Assembly: GCA_026702845.1 (NCBI GenBank)
Contig: JADCLS010000010.1
Span: forward strand, 1-64,000
Source: Candidatus Heimdallarchaeota archaeon
Lineage (GTDB): Archaea; Asgardarchaeota; Heimdallarchaeia; Heimdallarchaeales; Kariarchaeaceae
Direction: 5' to 3'
DNA length: 64,000 bases
Position numbers and translations under genes: made by a program. Below the pieces are notes generated by a model that was not told the DNA's origin, made no database searches, and worked only from the letters and a program-made list of their open reading frames with translations. Shown one piece after another: positions 46,985 to 56,150 of this stretch. Positions within the stretch are counted from its first letter, which is position 1, and every line of letters starts with the position of its first letter.

Positions 46985-48901
46985 GTGTCATACAGACCAT
47001 TCTCCAGGAAGAAGAAAATCGATGCCAAAAACAAAGAAGCTATAGAGATTTTCAACAAGTATAATCGTCTTGCACCAACAACCAGAGTAAGATATATCAA
47101 TGTCATTGATGAGTTGGCTGAATTTCTATCTATTCACAAACGTAGTCTTTGGGATATAACAGTTGATGATATCAAAAAATTCTTCTTGGATTCAGATAGT
47201 AAAACCAACAGAACAGTATTATCTACCTTTTATCGTACTTTGATTCAAGCTGGATCTTATAAATGGGATAATCCCATGGATCTTTTCCTGAAGATGGAGA
47301 GAAAAGCAAAGGAAGAGGGTAGAGAAGAAGTAAAGGTCTCCACTGATGATACTGCCAGTGTACTACAACAATTAGCTGAAAGTGATACAAAGGAAGAAAT
47401 TAAACCAAAAAAGAGGAGAAAAAAGAGACAGGAACGTGTTGGAAGAGGGATCATTACCAACAAGGATCTTGATAAACTACTTCTAAAAACCAAAAGTATT
47501 AGAGATAGAACCATCTTAATTTTCTTTTTCTCAACAGGTATCAAACTTAAAGAATTGACAAATCTCACCATGTCTGATGTTGATATTGAAGCTCGACAGG
47601 TAACGATTCGATCCTTACGCAATGAGGATGAATTCAGAACCATTTTGCTACCAAGAAGAACTATAAGCTATCTTAAGGTATATGAAAAGTGGAGAAGACG
47701 AGCCCTGAGTCCTGTTCCATACTATTTCATCACCACAGGGGCAACCAAAGGAAAAATGAGCGAATCAGCCATTACAAATTGGTTGAAACGAATTCAGAAG
47801 GATAGACCAATTGTTGAACGATGGACGGCCATGGATTTCAGAAAACGTGCTCTTCTCCAACAGTATTGGATAACTAAGGATCTAACGGCAGTTGCTAGAT
47901 TCGGTGGATATAAACGTCCTGAATCAGCATTGCGCCTTATCTCAGAGACTTTGAGGGATCAAGGAGTCGATTCAATTGAAAAGCTTTCTACCGTATCAGA
48001 GTTTGATAAGGAGAAAACCAAGATTAAAAGTGCAAGTGTTGCAGATCTAGATAATTTGAGTGTTACAATAGAATTACAGCAACAAGATTTAGATTTCATT
48101 GCTAGCACGGGCCAAACACCCACACAGTTAATACGTTCATTATTAAGGTATCGTACTTCAGGAGACGCACCAGCCGCACCTGTATCTGCTTCTGAGAAGA
48201 AAGATGCTAAACCAGATGCAGGTGGGCCTAGTTTAGGTGGACCAAGTACTGGACCAGGAGCTGGACCTGTAGGACTTCCAAGTGCAGGAGCACCAACACC
48301 AGGAGGACCTGTGAAAGTAGGCATGCCAAAGGCAGGAGGAGCACCAAAACTCGGAGGAGGGGGAGGACCCAATCTTGGAAGTCCACCTGCAGGAGGACCT
48401 AATTTAGGTGCAAAACCATCAGGAGGACCTAATCTGTCCTCAGCTCCATCAGGAGGACCTAATCTATCCTCAGCTCCAAAAGCAGTAGGACCTGATTTAC
48501 TCAAGAAAAGTCCCGGACCAAGTTCTGGACCAGCACCTGCTGGGCCAGGTCCAGGTGGTCCTGGACCCGGTGGCCCTGGTGGGCCTGGTGGACCTGGAGG
48601 AGGATTAGCTGGACAGATTTCTGCAGGGTTAGCAGGTTTGAAAAAGGCACCTGTTGGTGATGCTCCAGCAAAGGAAGCACCTGCCCCACCTGGAGGAGGG
48701 CATATGGGAGAATTAGCCCAATTACTTGCCAAACGTAGAGCAAAATCTGCAGAAGGTGATGATACACCAAAACAGGACCCAAATGACCGACCTGGAGGGT
48801 TACAGGCAACAATACGAGATGTTGAACCTGAGAAGAAAGATTCAAAGGACGATGATGATAAAGAAGATGATATCCCAGAACTACCTGATTTTGATTTCTA
48901 A
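46985..48901 (+). CDS. Degenerate tyrosine recombinase with Gly/Pro-rich, WH2-like and acidic tail
   Basis: 638 residues. Residues ~20-330 follow the Xer/integrase layout: an N-terminal SAM-like domain and a catalytic domain. Key residues are mostly lost: the first Arg is K187 (TGIKLKELT), the HxxR box reads MDFR (283-286, only the Arg left), the LGH His is G308 and no Tyr follows. Residues ~401-540 are Gly/Pro-rich. Then come a WH2-like LAGQISAGLAGLKK (541-554), a basic amphipathic HMGELAQLLAKRRAKSAEG (573-591) and an acidic end with DDDDKEDD and PDFDF (621-638). The order is like the C-terminal parts of VASP and WASP. Likely a non-catalytic DNA-binding or scaffold protein; actin binding is an inference. 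Confidence 0.65.
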   Translation: MSYRPFSRKKKIDAKNKEAIEIFNKYNRLAPTTRVRYINVIDELAEFLSIHKRSLWDITVDDIKKFFLDSDSKTNRTVLSTFYRTLIQAGSYKWDNPMDLFLKMERKAKEEGREEVKVSTDDTASVLQQLAESDTKEEIKPKKRRKKRQERVGRGIITNKDLDKLLLKTKSIRDRTILIFFFSTGIKLKELTNLTMSDVDIEARQVTIRSLRNEDEFRTILLPRRTISYLKVYEKWRRRALSPVPYYFITTGATKGKMSESAITNWLKRIQKDRPIVERWTAMDFRKRALLQQYWITKDLTAVARFGGYKRPESALRLISETLRDQGVDSIEKLSTVSEFDKEKTKIKSASVADLDNLSVTIELQQQDLDFIASTGQTPTQLIRSLLRYRTSGDAPAAPVSASEKKDAKPDAGGPSLGGPSTGPGAGPVGLPSAGAPTPGGPVKVGMPKAGGAPKLGGGGGPNLGSPPAGGPNLGAKPSGGPNLSSAPSGGPNLSSAPKAVGPDLLKKSPGPSSGPAPAGPGPGGPGPGGPGGPGGPGGGLAGQISAGLAGLKKAPVGDAPAKEAPAPPGGGHMGELAQLLAKRRAKSAEGDDTPKQDPNDRPGGLQATIRDVEPEKKDSKDDDDKEDDIPELPDFDF

Positions 48902-49097
48902 TTTTTAAAAATCTTGACAAATCTCACTAGATTAATTTGTACAACCGAGACATATTGGTAGAAATTCTTTTTGATCAAGAAGTATTGTTAAATTATTGAG
49001 GTCCTCTAATTGTTATATAAAGCAATTTGATTGACAATATATTTGCCACCCGTCGGATGATCCAAAGCTTACTGTAGATTCTTTTTAGTCAACTAGG

Positions 49098-50382
49098 TAG
49101 CTCAGTACTTACGATTCCTCAATCACCCCCTTTATTAAATCGAGATTCATCACGCCAAAACCTCTAACTTCAAATTTCGTAAGGATTCTTCGAGAATTCG
49201 GTTGAATTCACGTTGTCTTGCGTGATATAAATTAATTTTTGCGAATCCGTGCATGTACCTGCAAATTGTCCAAATCACTTCCAAAAAATGTGAGATCGAC
49301 CAGAGCAACCACCGGAATTTCAAGTTCCGTGTGGTTGTTCTAATTTTAGTGACCTTGGCTTGTCTATAGTTATTTTCAATTCTAAACCTTCGACTGTAGA
49401 TCTCTTTGACACGTTTTCGCTTGATATTCGCAGTTGTGCTTGCCAAAACAAGAATATTTTTGTCTTTCCGCCGATTTCTTTTGGATTCTCCAAACTTGAA
49501 AATGTGCCCGACAACAGGCACTTTTCCTGAATATTTGTACAGGAAGCCATTTCTCGTGATTTTTGGATATGTTTTATCTGATTTGTATCTTCCTCTTGAA
49601 ATGAAAGGAATCGACTGAGAATCCAAAAATTTGAAGATTGGGTGAGTTGCAAACTCACCATCCATCAAAATCATTGAGATTTTGATCTGAATTTTTAATC
49701 TGGAAAGTAAACGTTTCAAAACATCAAGAATTTTCTCCTTTCGGTAGACATAAATGATTGCTAAAGTGATTGGGAAGTCTAAAAGTTCTTTCTCGTCCGC
49801 CACAATCGATAATGTGGCAAATCGAAATGCCTGTCGGCGCTTCCGATTGGATCTCATGTTCCAGATCACCTGATTCTCAACAATATCCTCTCCAAAAAAT
49901 TTTTCATCATGGAGATCAACTGCCAGAAATGCATTTAGGTTTGGTTTCACATATGGATGTTTCAGAGCATAACTCTGAAACAAATCAGAAAATCTGATTT
50001 CAAGTTCTTCCTGGCTAACTTGATCAAATTTTTTCCCAATTCTGTTGAAAACAGTCTCTGAAGTTGGAAATTTCCTAAATCTAGATCGCTGACTTTCACA
50101 AACATCTTCTAGAGATGTTTTCTCAATTGCAGAATGCAAAAGAGCTTTGAAAAGCTCATCTTCGCTGTAACACAGTGAAGGAGCAACGAAATTTTTACAT
50201 TGCTCCATCGCTCGAACTATAACTTTTTGGCTGAGAAGTCGAGATCTTCTCATGTCATTTTTTCCTCTAATCATGATTTGTTGCAAAATCAGGTAAAAAT
50301 GACATCTTTTGAATCTTTCTTTTATCTAGTGAATTATTATATAAATTAATTATTTAATTGATATTTCGCGAGTACTGAGCTA
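49098..50382 (-). mobile_element. Insertion sequence of the IS4-like/ISH3-like DDE group
   Basis: Terminal inverted repeats TAGCTCAGTACT at 49098-49109 and its complement at 50371-50382 flank a single transposase gene, giving ~1.29 kb. No clear target-site duplication. The short direct repeat AGCTT(A/T)CTGTAG at 49066-49077 and 50382-50393 may reflect an older event or chance. Confidence 0.7.
49150..50286 (-). CDS. DDE transposase
   Basis: 378 residues. Catalytic acids appear as D in AVDLHDEKFFGED, D in ILMDGEFATHP and E in RRFRIENNYRQAK. The YREK box-like end YSRRFRIENNYRQ is typical of the IS4 superfamily, and the order fits the archaeal ISH3-like branch. The frame is complete, so the element may still be active. 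Confidence 0.9.
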   Translation of the reverse strand: MQQIMIRGKNDMRRSRLLSQKVIVRAMEQCKNFVAPSLCYSEDELFKALLHSAIEKTSLEDVCESQRSRFRKFPTSETVFNRIGKKFDQVSQEELEIRFSDLFQSYALKHPYVKPNLNAFLAVDLHDEKFFGEDIVENQVIWNMRSNRKRRQAFRFATLSIVADEKELLDFPITLAIIYVYRKEKILDVLKRLLSRLKIQIKISMILMDGEFATHPIFKFLDSQSIPFISRGRYKSDKTYPKITRNGFLYKYSGKVPVVGHIFKFGESKRNRRKDKNILVLASTTANIKRKRVKEIYSRRFRIENNYRQAKVTKIRTTTRNLKFRWLLWSISHFLEVIWTICRYMHGFAKINLYHARQREFNRILEESLRNLKLEVLA

Positions 50383-50518
50383 GCTTTCTGTAGCTAACTA
50401 TATCATTCTCTATTTCATTCTTTACGATAGTTTACCTATCAACCAAATCAAATAAATGGAAAATATTTTATTATAGTATGAGTTATTATACTCAATAATT
50501 AATGGATTTTGAAATAAT

Positions 50519-51919
50519 ATGAGGAGAAACAAATTAATACTATCAGTAATGATACTAGTTTTATTTATACCCTTCAATAGCAAATCAAATTTTACTAGTG
50601 CATATCATGCAGGTACTAATGGCTGCGGTAATAGTGCTCATGATATAATTTTTCTTGAAGCTTTAGAATCATTAGAATATAGTGGTTACAATGACCTTGC
50701 TTTTGAAGCTAGCAATTATGAATATATAATTTGTAAAGGATTAAATGATGTAGATGAATTTGGTGATGCACATTCAACTTTTGATAGTTGGCATTTTTGG
50801 TATGGTGGAGATATTGAACGTAATGGTGCGGGGCTTGCGACCATTCAAAATTACGAATTAGCCATTCAAAGAATAAATGTGAATAAGTACAATGCTTATT
50901 ATTATCTGGGTCGAACACTTCATTTCATTCAGGATTTAACTGTACCACAACACGCAAATAATCAACCTATATCAAGTTCAAACTATCATTCAGAATATGA
51001 AAGCTTGGTCGAAGATAAGTTAGATACTATTAAAACCTATGGAGATGCAATAGATCCCATTTTTGAATCATATTTAGCTCCATTGTATTATAGAAGCTAT
51101 AATCACCATAAATCAATATTTCTTTATTTAAAGCATGCAGCTTCAATAGCACAAGATAAAGCATATCTGGTTGATGACTATGGTGATTTTCATGATAACA
51201 ATGGAGCCCATGCAGAGGCTGCGATTTCTCAACTATTACCTTTAGCTATACAGCTCACAGCTGGGGCCATAGAAAAATTTCATCGAGATAGTAGATTAAT
51301 TCATTATTATACATTTGATAATGACTTTAAAGATTATTTTTGGTTTCATGAACCTGTTGATGGTACTGTGAAAGGTAACGTTATCAATTCTCCAACAGGA
51401 AAATATGGCCAAGCTGCTTATTTTGATGGAACTAATGATTATATTTCTTTTGGAAATCAATTTTATACATTAGAAAATTATAACCAAATATCGTTATCTA
51501 TGTGGATAAAACCAGAAACACTGAATCGAAATTATCAAAAAATTTTCAATAAAGGTGAAAATGGTTTATTTATAAGTTTGGATGATTATGGAAAAATTCG
51601 AGGAGGTGTTTCCGGATCATATGCTACAACGAGTAATAATGTTATTACATCAACATTTAGGTTTTATCATATAGTAATGACTTGGGATGGTTCAACAAAC
51701 GAAGCAAAAATATATGTAAATAATTTACTGAAAGCATCTTATACAGGAGTTAATTCAGAAATTGGTGCTGGAAATAGTAATTTAGGAACATGGTATAATG
51801 GATATTATGATTATTATGGATATCTTGATGATTTCAGAATTTATAATCAGATTCTATCACCTGAAGACATCGATTTTATTTATCATTACCCTTTAGGGTT
51901 CGCAAGATCAGGATATTAA
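50519..51919 (+). CDS. Secreted zinc phospholipase C/P1-nuclease-like enzyme with LamG domain
   Basis: 466 residues. A signal peptide at about 5-28 precedes a helical domain with zinc ligands of the phospholipase C/P1 superfamily: GRTLHFIQDLTVPQHANN (H135, D139, H145) and NYHSEYE (H157, E159). From ~265 a concanavalin-like LamG domain follows: YYTFDNDFKD, AAYFDGTNDYISFGNQF, SLSMWIKPETL, YHIVMTWDGSTN and GYLDDFRIYNQIL. This is a surface or secreted hydrolase acting on lipids or nucleic acids. It is more A/T-rich than neighbours and next to an IS, so recent gain is likely. Confidence 0.75.
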   Translation: MRRNKLILSVMILVLFIPFNSKSNFTSAYHAGTNGCGNSAHDIIFLEALESLEYSGYNDLAFEASNYEYIICKGLNDVDEFGDAHSTFDSWHFWYGGDIERNGAGLATIQNYELAIQRINVNKYNAYYYLGRTLHFIQDLTVPQHANNQPISSSNYHSEYESLVEDKLDTIKTYGDAIDPIFESYLAPLYYRSYNHHKSIFLYLKHAASIAQDKAYLVDDYGDFHDNNGAHAEAAISQLLPLAIQLTAGAIEKFHRDSRLIHYYTFDNDFKDYFWFHEPVDGTVKGNVINSPTGKYGQAAYFDGTNDYISFGNQFYTLENYNQISLSMWIKPETLNRNYQKIFNKGENGLFISLDDYGKIRGGVSGSYATTSNNVITSTFRFYHIVMTWDGSTNEAKIYVNNLLKASYTGVNSEIGAGNSNLGTWYNGYYDYYGYLDDFRIYNQILSPEDIDFIYHYPLGFARSGY

Positions 51920-52422
51920 GATAGCTATCTATCAGAAGTCATGCTAAAGAGCATCTTGCTTACCAAAATTAATCATATTTTAATAATGAGATATTCAATC
52001 GATTTGGTAACTCGATCATGTTCAGAAGAATAAATAATCTAAGATTTTCTCAATCCAGTCATTTAAAAAAATTGTATGATTCCTAAAATATGAGTCTACC
52101 CCCTATAAATGATAAATTTATAGAAAGAAGAATGAATAAAATAACTCAAATGTGAAGTTTCTATAATTTGAATTATTCGGTCTAGTCATTGCTGACCCTC
52201 ACTTTTAGAATTTGTTGGGTTCAATCGAATCCTGGGTACAATTTATTTTCTGCTGATAAGAATGATACTATAGGCTTACCGTCGAAAAGTTGTGACAATT
52301 AATTTTGAAACAATTTTTAAATAAATATAAATAAATTTCTTAGCTATAATATTTTTTTTGAAAAATATGTAATAATTCAGAAATTAGAATTTATTTCGAA
52401 GATAGATTATTTTCGTAAATAA
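51920..52422. other. Intergenic region, nothing firm
   Basis: About 500 bases of A/T-rich sequence between the convergent phospholipase and GGT genes. One piece near 52215-52240 (GTTGGGTTCAATCGAATCC) faintly resembles a tRNA T arm, but no cloverleaf can be drawn. I see no gene. Confidence 0.4.
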
Positions 52423-54030
52423 TCACCAAGCTATTGCCTGTCCATCAGCCCTTGGATCAGAACCAGCAGTCAAGGCTCCGGATTCTGCATCTCGCATAAT
52501 TATCTGACCTCTACCAAAAATCATTCTTGCCATACCTGCAGTCGGAACAACATCATGACCCATACTAGCAAGTTGGCTCATTACATGAACCGGTATTCCT
52601 TCTTCAAGGGCAACTTTGCCCCCAGAACTCCCATCAGTAATACAGAAACGAGGATGGTCTAGCGCCATTTGTGGGTCCATCTTCTGATCCACTAAGTGGC
52701 TCAGAACCAATGCATGACCTTGTGGTTGCATAAAACCCCCCATCACACCAAAAGAGGCATATAATTCACCTTCCTTGGTTGCCATTGCAGGGATGATGGT
52801 GTGATATGGTCTTTTGCCAGGTGAGAGTGCATTTGGATGACCTTTTTCAAGGCTGAAATTATGGCCTCGGTTCTGCAAAGTAAATCCTCCTCCTTTTGGA
52901 ATTAATCCCGTACCAAATCCCATATAATTGGAATTGATAAAAGAACAGGCATTTCCATCTCCATCAACAACAGAAAGGTATACTGTACCTGAAGAAGATA
53001 CAGGTGAGCCGTGTTTAGTATCAATTGTTGCTCTTTTTGGATTAATAATTTGTCGTCTTTCAGTTGCATAATCCTTGGATAGTAACCCTTCTATTGGTAT
53101 ATTTGAAAATTCAGGATCAGATACAAACCATCTGCTATCTGCGAATGCAATACGCAGTGCTTCAATAAAGATATGGTAGTAGTCAGTGGATAGAGGGTTC
53201 ATGGAGGCTAAATCAAATTCTTCAAGGATGTTTAAAGCCAGCAAAGCAGTAATTCCCTGTCCATTAGGTGGGATTTCAAATACATCCACTCCATGGTAAT
53301 TTACTGAAATTGGAGTATCGAAAGTAGATTGGTGGGATTTTAAATCATCAAGAGACATAACCCCACCCATCGAACCCAACAATTCAACTATATTCTTTGC
53401 AATAGTTCCCTCATAAAACCCTGGCTTACCATGTTCTGCAAGCATTTCAAATGTATTAGCAAGATTTGGTAATTTCATCATTTCGCCAAATTTTGGTGCA
53501 CGATCTCCAATAAGCATCTCAGAAGCATTAGGACCATTATTTAGTTGTACTCTACCTCGATCCCATGCACGAGCTGTGATCAAGGATACTGGAAAACCAT
53601 CTCTAGCGAGTTCGATTGCTGGTTGGAGAACAGTTTTGATATCCATGGTTCCATGTTTTGAGAGTGTATCTATCCATCCAGCTGCTGCTCCTGGTACTGT
53701 AACAGTATGTGGATGGAACCTAGGAAGACTCTCAGTGAAACCCTGTTCAGCCAGTAAATCTAGAGTTAGATCTTTTGGAGCCCTTCCTGATCCATTTACA
53801 CCGGATACATTTTTTGTTTTAGAATCATAGAACAAGGCGAAACAATCACCACCAATACCGGTGCTGGTAGGTTCTGTAACATTAAGTGCTGCTGCAGTTG
53901 CTACAGCCGCATCAGCAGCATTACCTCCTTTCTGTAGCATTCTCATTCCTGCCTCAGCTGCGAGAGGTTGTGATGTTGCCACAATACCTCTTCTACCATG
54001 AACAGGTGATCTTCGAGAAGAAAATTCCAT
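52423..54030 (-). CDS. ggt: Gamma-glutamyltransferase-family Ntn hydrolase
   Basis: 535 residues as one precursor that would cut itself. The nucleophile is T349 in SSGTVYLSVVDGDGNA, with NSNYMGFGTGLIPKGGGFTL, SPGKRPYHTIIPAMA and the N-terminal RRGIVATSQPLAAEAGMRML, GGNAADAAVATAAAL. The family cleaves glutathione or other gamma-glutamyl bonds; the form without a signal peptide is similar to bacterial YwrD. It probably acts in the cytosol. Confidence 0.92.
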   Translation of the reverse strand: MEFSSRRSPVHGRRGIVATSQPLAAEAGMRMLQKGGNAADAAVATAAALNVTEPTSTGIGGDCFALFYDSKTKNVSGVNGSGRAPKDLTLDLLAEQGFTESLPRFHPHTVTVPGAAAGWIDTLSKHGTMDIKTVLQPAIELARDGFPVSLITARAWDRGRVQLNNGPNASEMLIGDRAPKFGEMMKLPNLANTFEMLAEHGKPGFYEGTIAKNIVELLGSMGGVMSLDDLKSHQSTFDTPISVNYHGVDVFEIPPNGQGITALLALNILEEFDLASMNPLSTDYYHIFIEALRIAFADSRWFVSDPEFSNIPIEGLLSKDYATERRQIINPKRATIDTKHGSPVSSSGTVYLSVVDGDGNACSFINSNYMGFGTGLIPKGGGFTLQNRGHNFSLEKGHPNALSPGKRPYHTIIPAMATKEGELYASFGVMGGFMQPQGHALVLSHLVDQKMDPQMALDHPRFCITDGSSGGKVALEEGIPVHVMSQLASMGHDVVPTAGMARMIFGRGQIIMRDAESGALTAGSDPRADGQAIAW

Positions 54031-54104
54031 AGATGTTATGATTATTCAATTGATTATTAATATATCCAACAATGATGGGTGCAGTCGTGAAAATTTACTA
54101 TTTC

Positions 54105-55487
54105 TTACTCAATTCTTGAAACTACAATTCTATATGCGTATGAATCCTTATTTCTGATAATCCGCACTACATCTCCAGGTTTGGCACCAAGTACAAGCAC
54201 ACCATGATCATCCTCATAGATTCTAGGTAAGTGCTTTAGTTTGGCATTATATGATTTGAGCATTTCCTTTATTTCCTCTTTGGACATCAACTGATGCTCT
54301 GGAACCAATCTATGACTGTAGATATTGAAAATGGGGTGATTCTTCTTCAATAATTTGATGTTCCCCTCAGCAGCCTCTCTATCGGCAGTATAGGTAAATC
54401 TTTTCACAGCGACAATCCAACCTTCATCTATTTTGAGGGAGACCATCTGTTCTTTGAATTCACGAATTGTTGCCACACGAACTACCTCCTCGGTGGGAAT
54501 AAGAGTGAGAAGAGATTTTATATTAGCTTTTTGTCCTTTCTTTCCTTCGACTGCGTTATCAAGTTTCATCTCAGAATACATATATGTACCTAGATTATCA
54601 GAGCCGGTTTCAATCCTGATAAATTCCTTATCCTTTCGTTTCTTGGGAACGTATCCTAGTTGGGTCATCATATCCCGGATACCCCAGTTTAAACGATCAA
54701 TAAGATCCTTATCATGCCTAAGCACATCCTTCTCCTTGAGTAGCTTCATAGGTATGAGTTGGAGCTGCTTAGCCTCACCTTCTTTCTTTGCAGCGGGGGT
54801 GAATTTCTCCATTGACATCATGGTTAATGATATATTTTCATCTTCAGGATCGATTGTCTCAATAAAATCACGAACATGGTTAACTCCAATGCTTGGCATA
54901 TCTATTGTTCTGACAACAGCTATGAGATCATTGGTGGAAGTATAACCCTTTAAATCCAAAGCCACATAATTTGAGTAATTAGTCCTCTCTGCTTTGATAA
55001 TCTCTGGTTCTCGCAATTTTATTAGTGTCTCAGCTCGTTTCACTATCTCAGTTGGATTTTTGAGGATGGCATCATCCTCAACCCCAATCTCTTCCTTCTT
55101 TACTTGAGATGGTTTAACCTTCCTTTTCTTCTTAGCACTTGTAGCTTTGACGTCATCTAGGTTTTTAACGATTGTAATATCATTTGACTTAAGCTCTTTC
55201 TTCCCTGCAGAGGTGGTTCCCTCTCCAGCAACAAGATAAAAAGTGATTTGTTGTTTTTTCTTCCGCTCTACAAGATTTCTAACATCTTGAATATATGCTC
55301 TGCGGTGACCAAAAAACCATACGATACCAGCTAATTTGGCTTCTTCATTCAATACTTTAATTTCAAGAAAATCTGCCTTCTCACCGGATTTAATCTCATG
55401 ATTTAACCGTCCAGAAGATATTTTGAATAAAGCAAAGATCTTTGACTCATTAGCCTCAATAATTTCAATTAGTGGATTGCTACTCAT
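54105..55487 (-). CDS. rpo5: RNA polymerase subunit Rpo5 (RpoH) with long N-terminal extension
   Basis: 460 residues. Residues ~385-460 are a clear Rpo5/RPB5 core: IYSHRLVPEHQLMSKEEIKE, LKHLPRIYEDDHG, VLGAKPGDVVRIIR and YAYRIVVSRIE. Ordinary archaeal Rpo5 is only ~75-85 residues. Here 260-384 resembles the eukaryotic RPB5 N-terminal jaw (DLIDRLNWGIRDMMTQLGYV, then RVATIREFKEQMVSLKIDEG, IVAVKRFTYTADREAAEG). Residues 1-110 form another alpha/beta unit and 111-155 a lysine-rich linker. This would be a eukaryote-like RPB5 in an archaeon. The core call is strong; the jaw homology is by eye. Confidence 0.8.
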   Translation of the reverse strand: MSSNPLIEIIEANESKIFALFKISSGRLNHEIKSGEKADFLEIKVLNEEAKLAGIVWFFGHRRAYIQDVRNLVERKKKQQITFYLVAGEGTTSAGKKELKSNDITIVKNLDDVKATSAKKKRKVKPSQVKKEEIGVEDDAILKNPTEIVKRAETLIKLREPEIIKAERTNYSNYVALDLKGYTSTNDLIAVVRTIDMPSIGVNHVRDFIETIDPEDENISLTMMSMEKFTPAAKKEGEAKQLQLIPMKLLKEKDVLRHDKDLIDRLNWGIRDMMTQLGYVPKKRKDKEFIRIETGSDNLGTYMYSEMKLDNAVEGKKGQKANIKSLLTLIPTEEVVRVATIREFKEQMVSLKIDEGWIVAVKRFTYTADREAAEGNIKLLKKNHPIFNIYSHRLVPEHQLMSKEEIKEMLKSYNAKLKHLPRIYEDDHGVLVLGAKPGDVVRIIRNKDSYAYRIVVSRIE

Positions 55488-55706
55488 ATTAGTCGACCAA
55501 GGAATTGAAGCCTTCCCTATATTACCCGTTATAAATTAATCTTATTAAACTAAGTGTTGTTCACAAAAATCACTGAGTAGCTTACAGTTTATTTAAGCCA
55601 GTTTTTTTCTTTACAATAAACCACGGTTTTTTTCAATACTAGAAATTTAATAAATTTCTTCTTTTATGGCAAATATTAAAATACTGATTTGAGATTTATC
55701 TCTTAG

Positions 55707-56138
55707 ATGACTGAAAAAAAACTGATTAAGGAGCAGATTGCTGAAGTTGTGGATGAATTGCGTTATGGCCATCCAGAAACAAGAAAAGCAGCAGCCATCA
55801 AATTGGGTAGAATCAGAAACATCGAAGTAATACCTTACCTAATTGAAGCTATTCAGCAGGATAGTTACTCCTTTACCCGAGTTTCAGCCATTCAAAGTTT
55901 GGGATGGATTGCAGATCTTAGTGCTGTTGAAGCATTGATCCAAGCAGTGGATACAGATAAGGATAAATTGGTTAGAAAGACTGCAATAAATACCTTAGGT
56001 GCTTTTAAGGACCGACGAGCACTACCTGTTCTAGAAAAAGTTGTAAATAATGGTGCAGAAGAAGAAGATGTCCGAAATGCTGCATCTATTGCCATTCAGG
56101 TTATCAATGGTATAACCCCAGATTATTCACAAAAGTAG
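55707..56138 (+). CDS. HEAT/PBS-lyase-repeat protein
   Basis: 143 residues of about four helical repeats (ETRKAAAIKLGRIRNIEVIP, YSFTRVSAIQSLGWIADLSA, DKLVRKTAINTLGAFKD, EDVRNAASIAIQVINGITP), each of ~31 residues. Paralogous to 32718-33128. Followed by the DUF2797 gene in 12 bases, probably one operon. Confidence 0.85.
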   Translation: MTEKKLIKEQIAEVVDELRYGHPETRKAAAIKLGRIRNIEVIPYLIEAIQQDSYSFTRVSAIQSLGWIADLSAVEALIQAVDTDKDKLVRKTAINTLGAFKDRRALPVLEKVVNNGAEEEDVRNAASIAIQVINGITPDYSQK

Positions 56139-56150
56139 AGGACGTATTTG

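Noticed and set aside
47959..48732. Long proline/glycine-rich ORF on the minus strand opposite the recombinase tail
   Set aside because: It is the antisense shadow of the Gly/Pro-rich tail; no start signal or family.
49066..50393. AGCTT(A/T)CTGTAG direct repeats as IS target duplication
   Set aside because: Left copy is 20 bases outside the inverted repeat and the two differ; not a normal duplication.
52190..52250. tRNA-like T-arm piece (GTTGGGTTCAATCGAATCC)
   Set aside because: No acceptor or anticodon stem can be drawn around it; treated as chance similarity.
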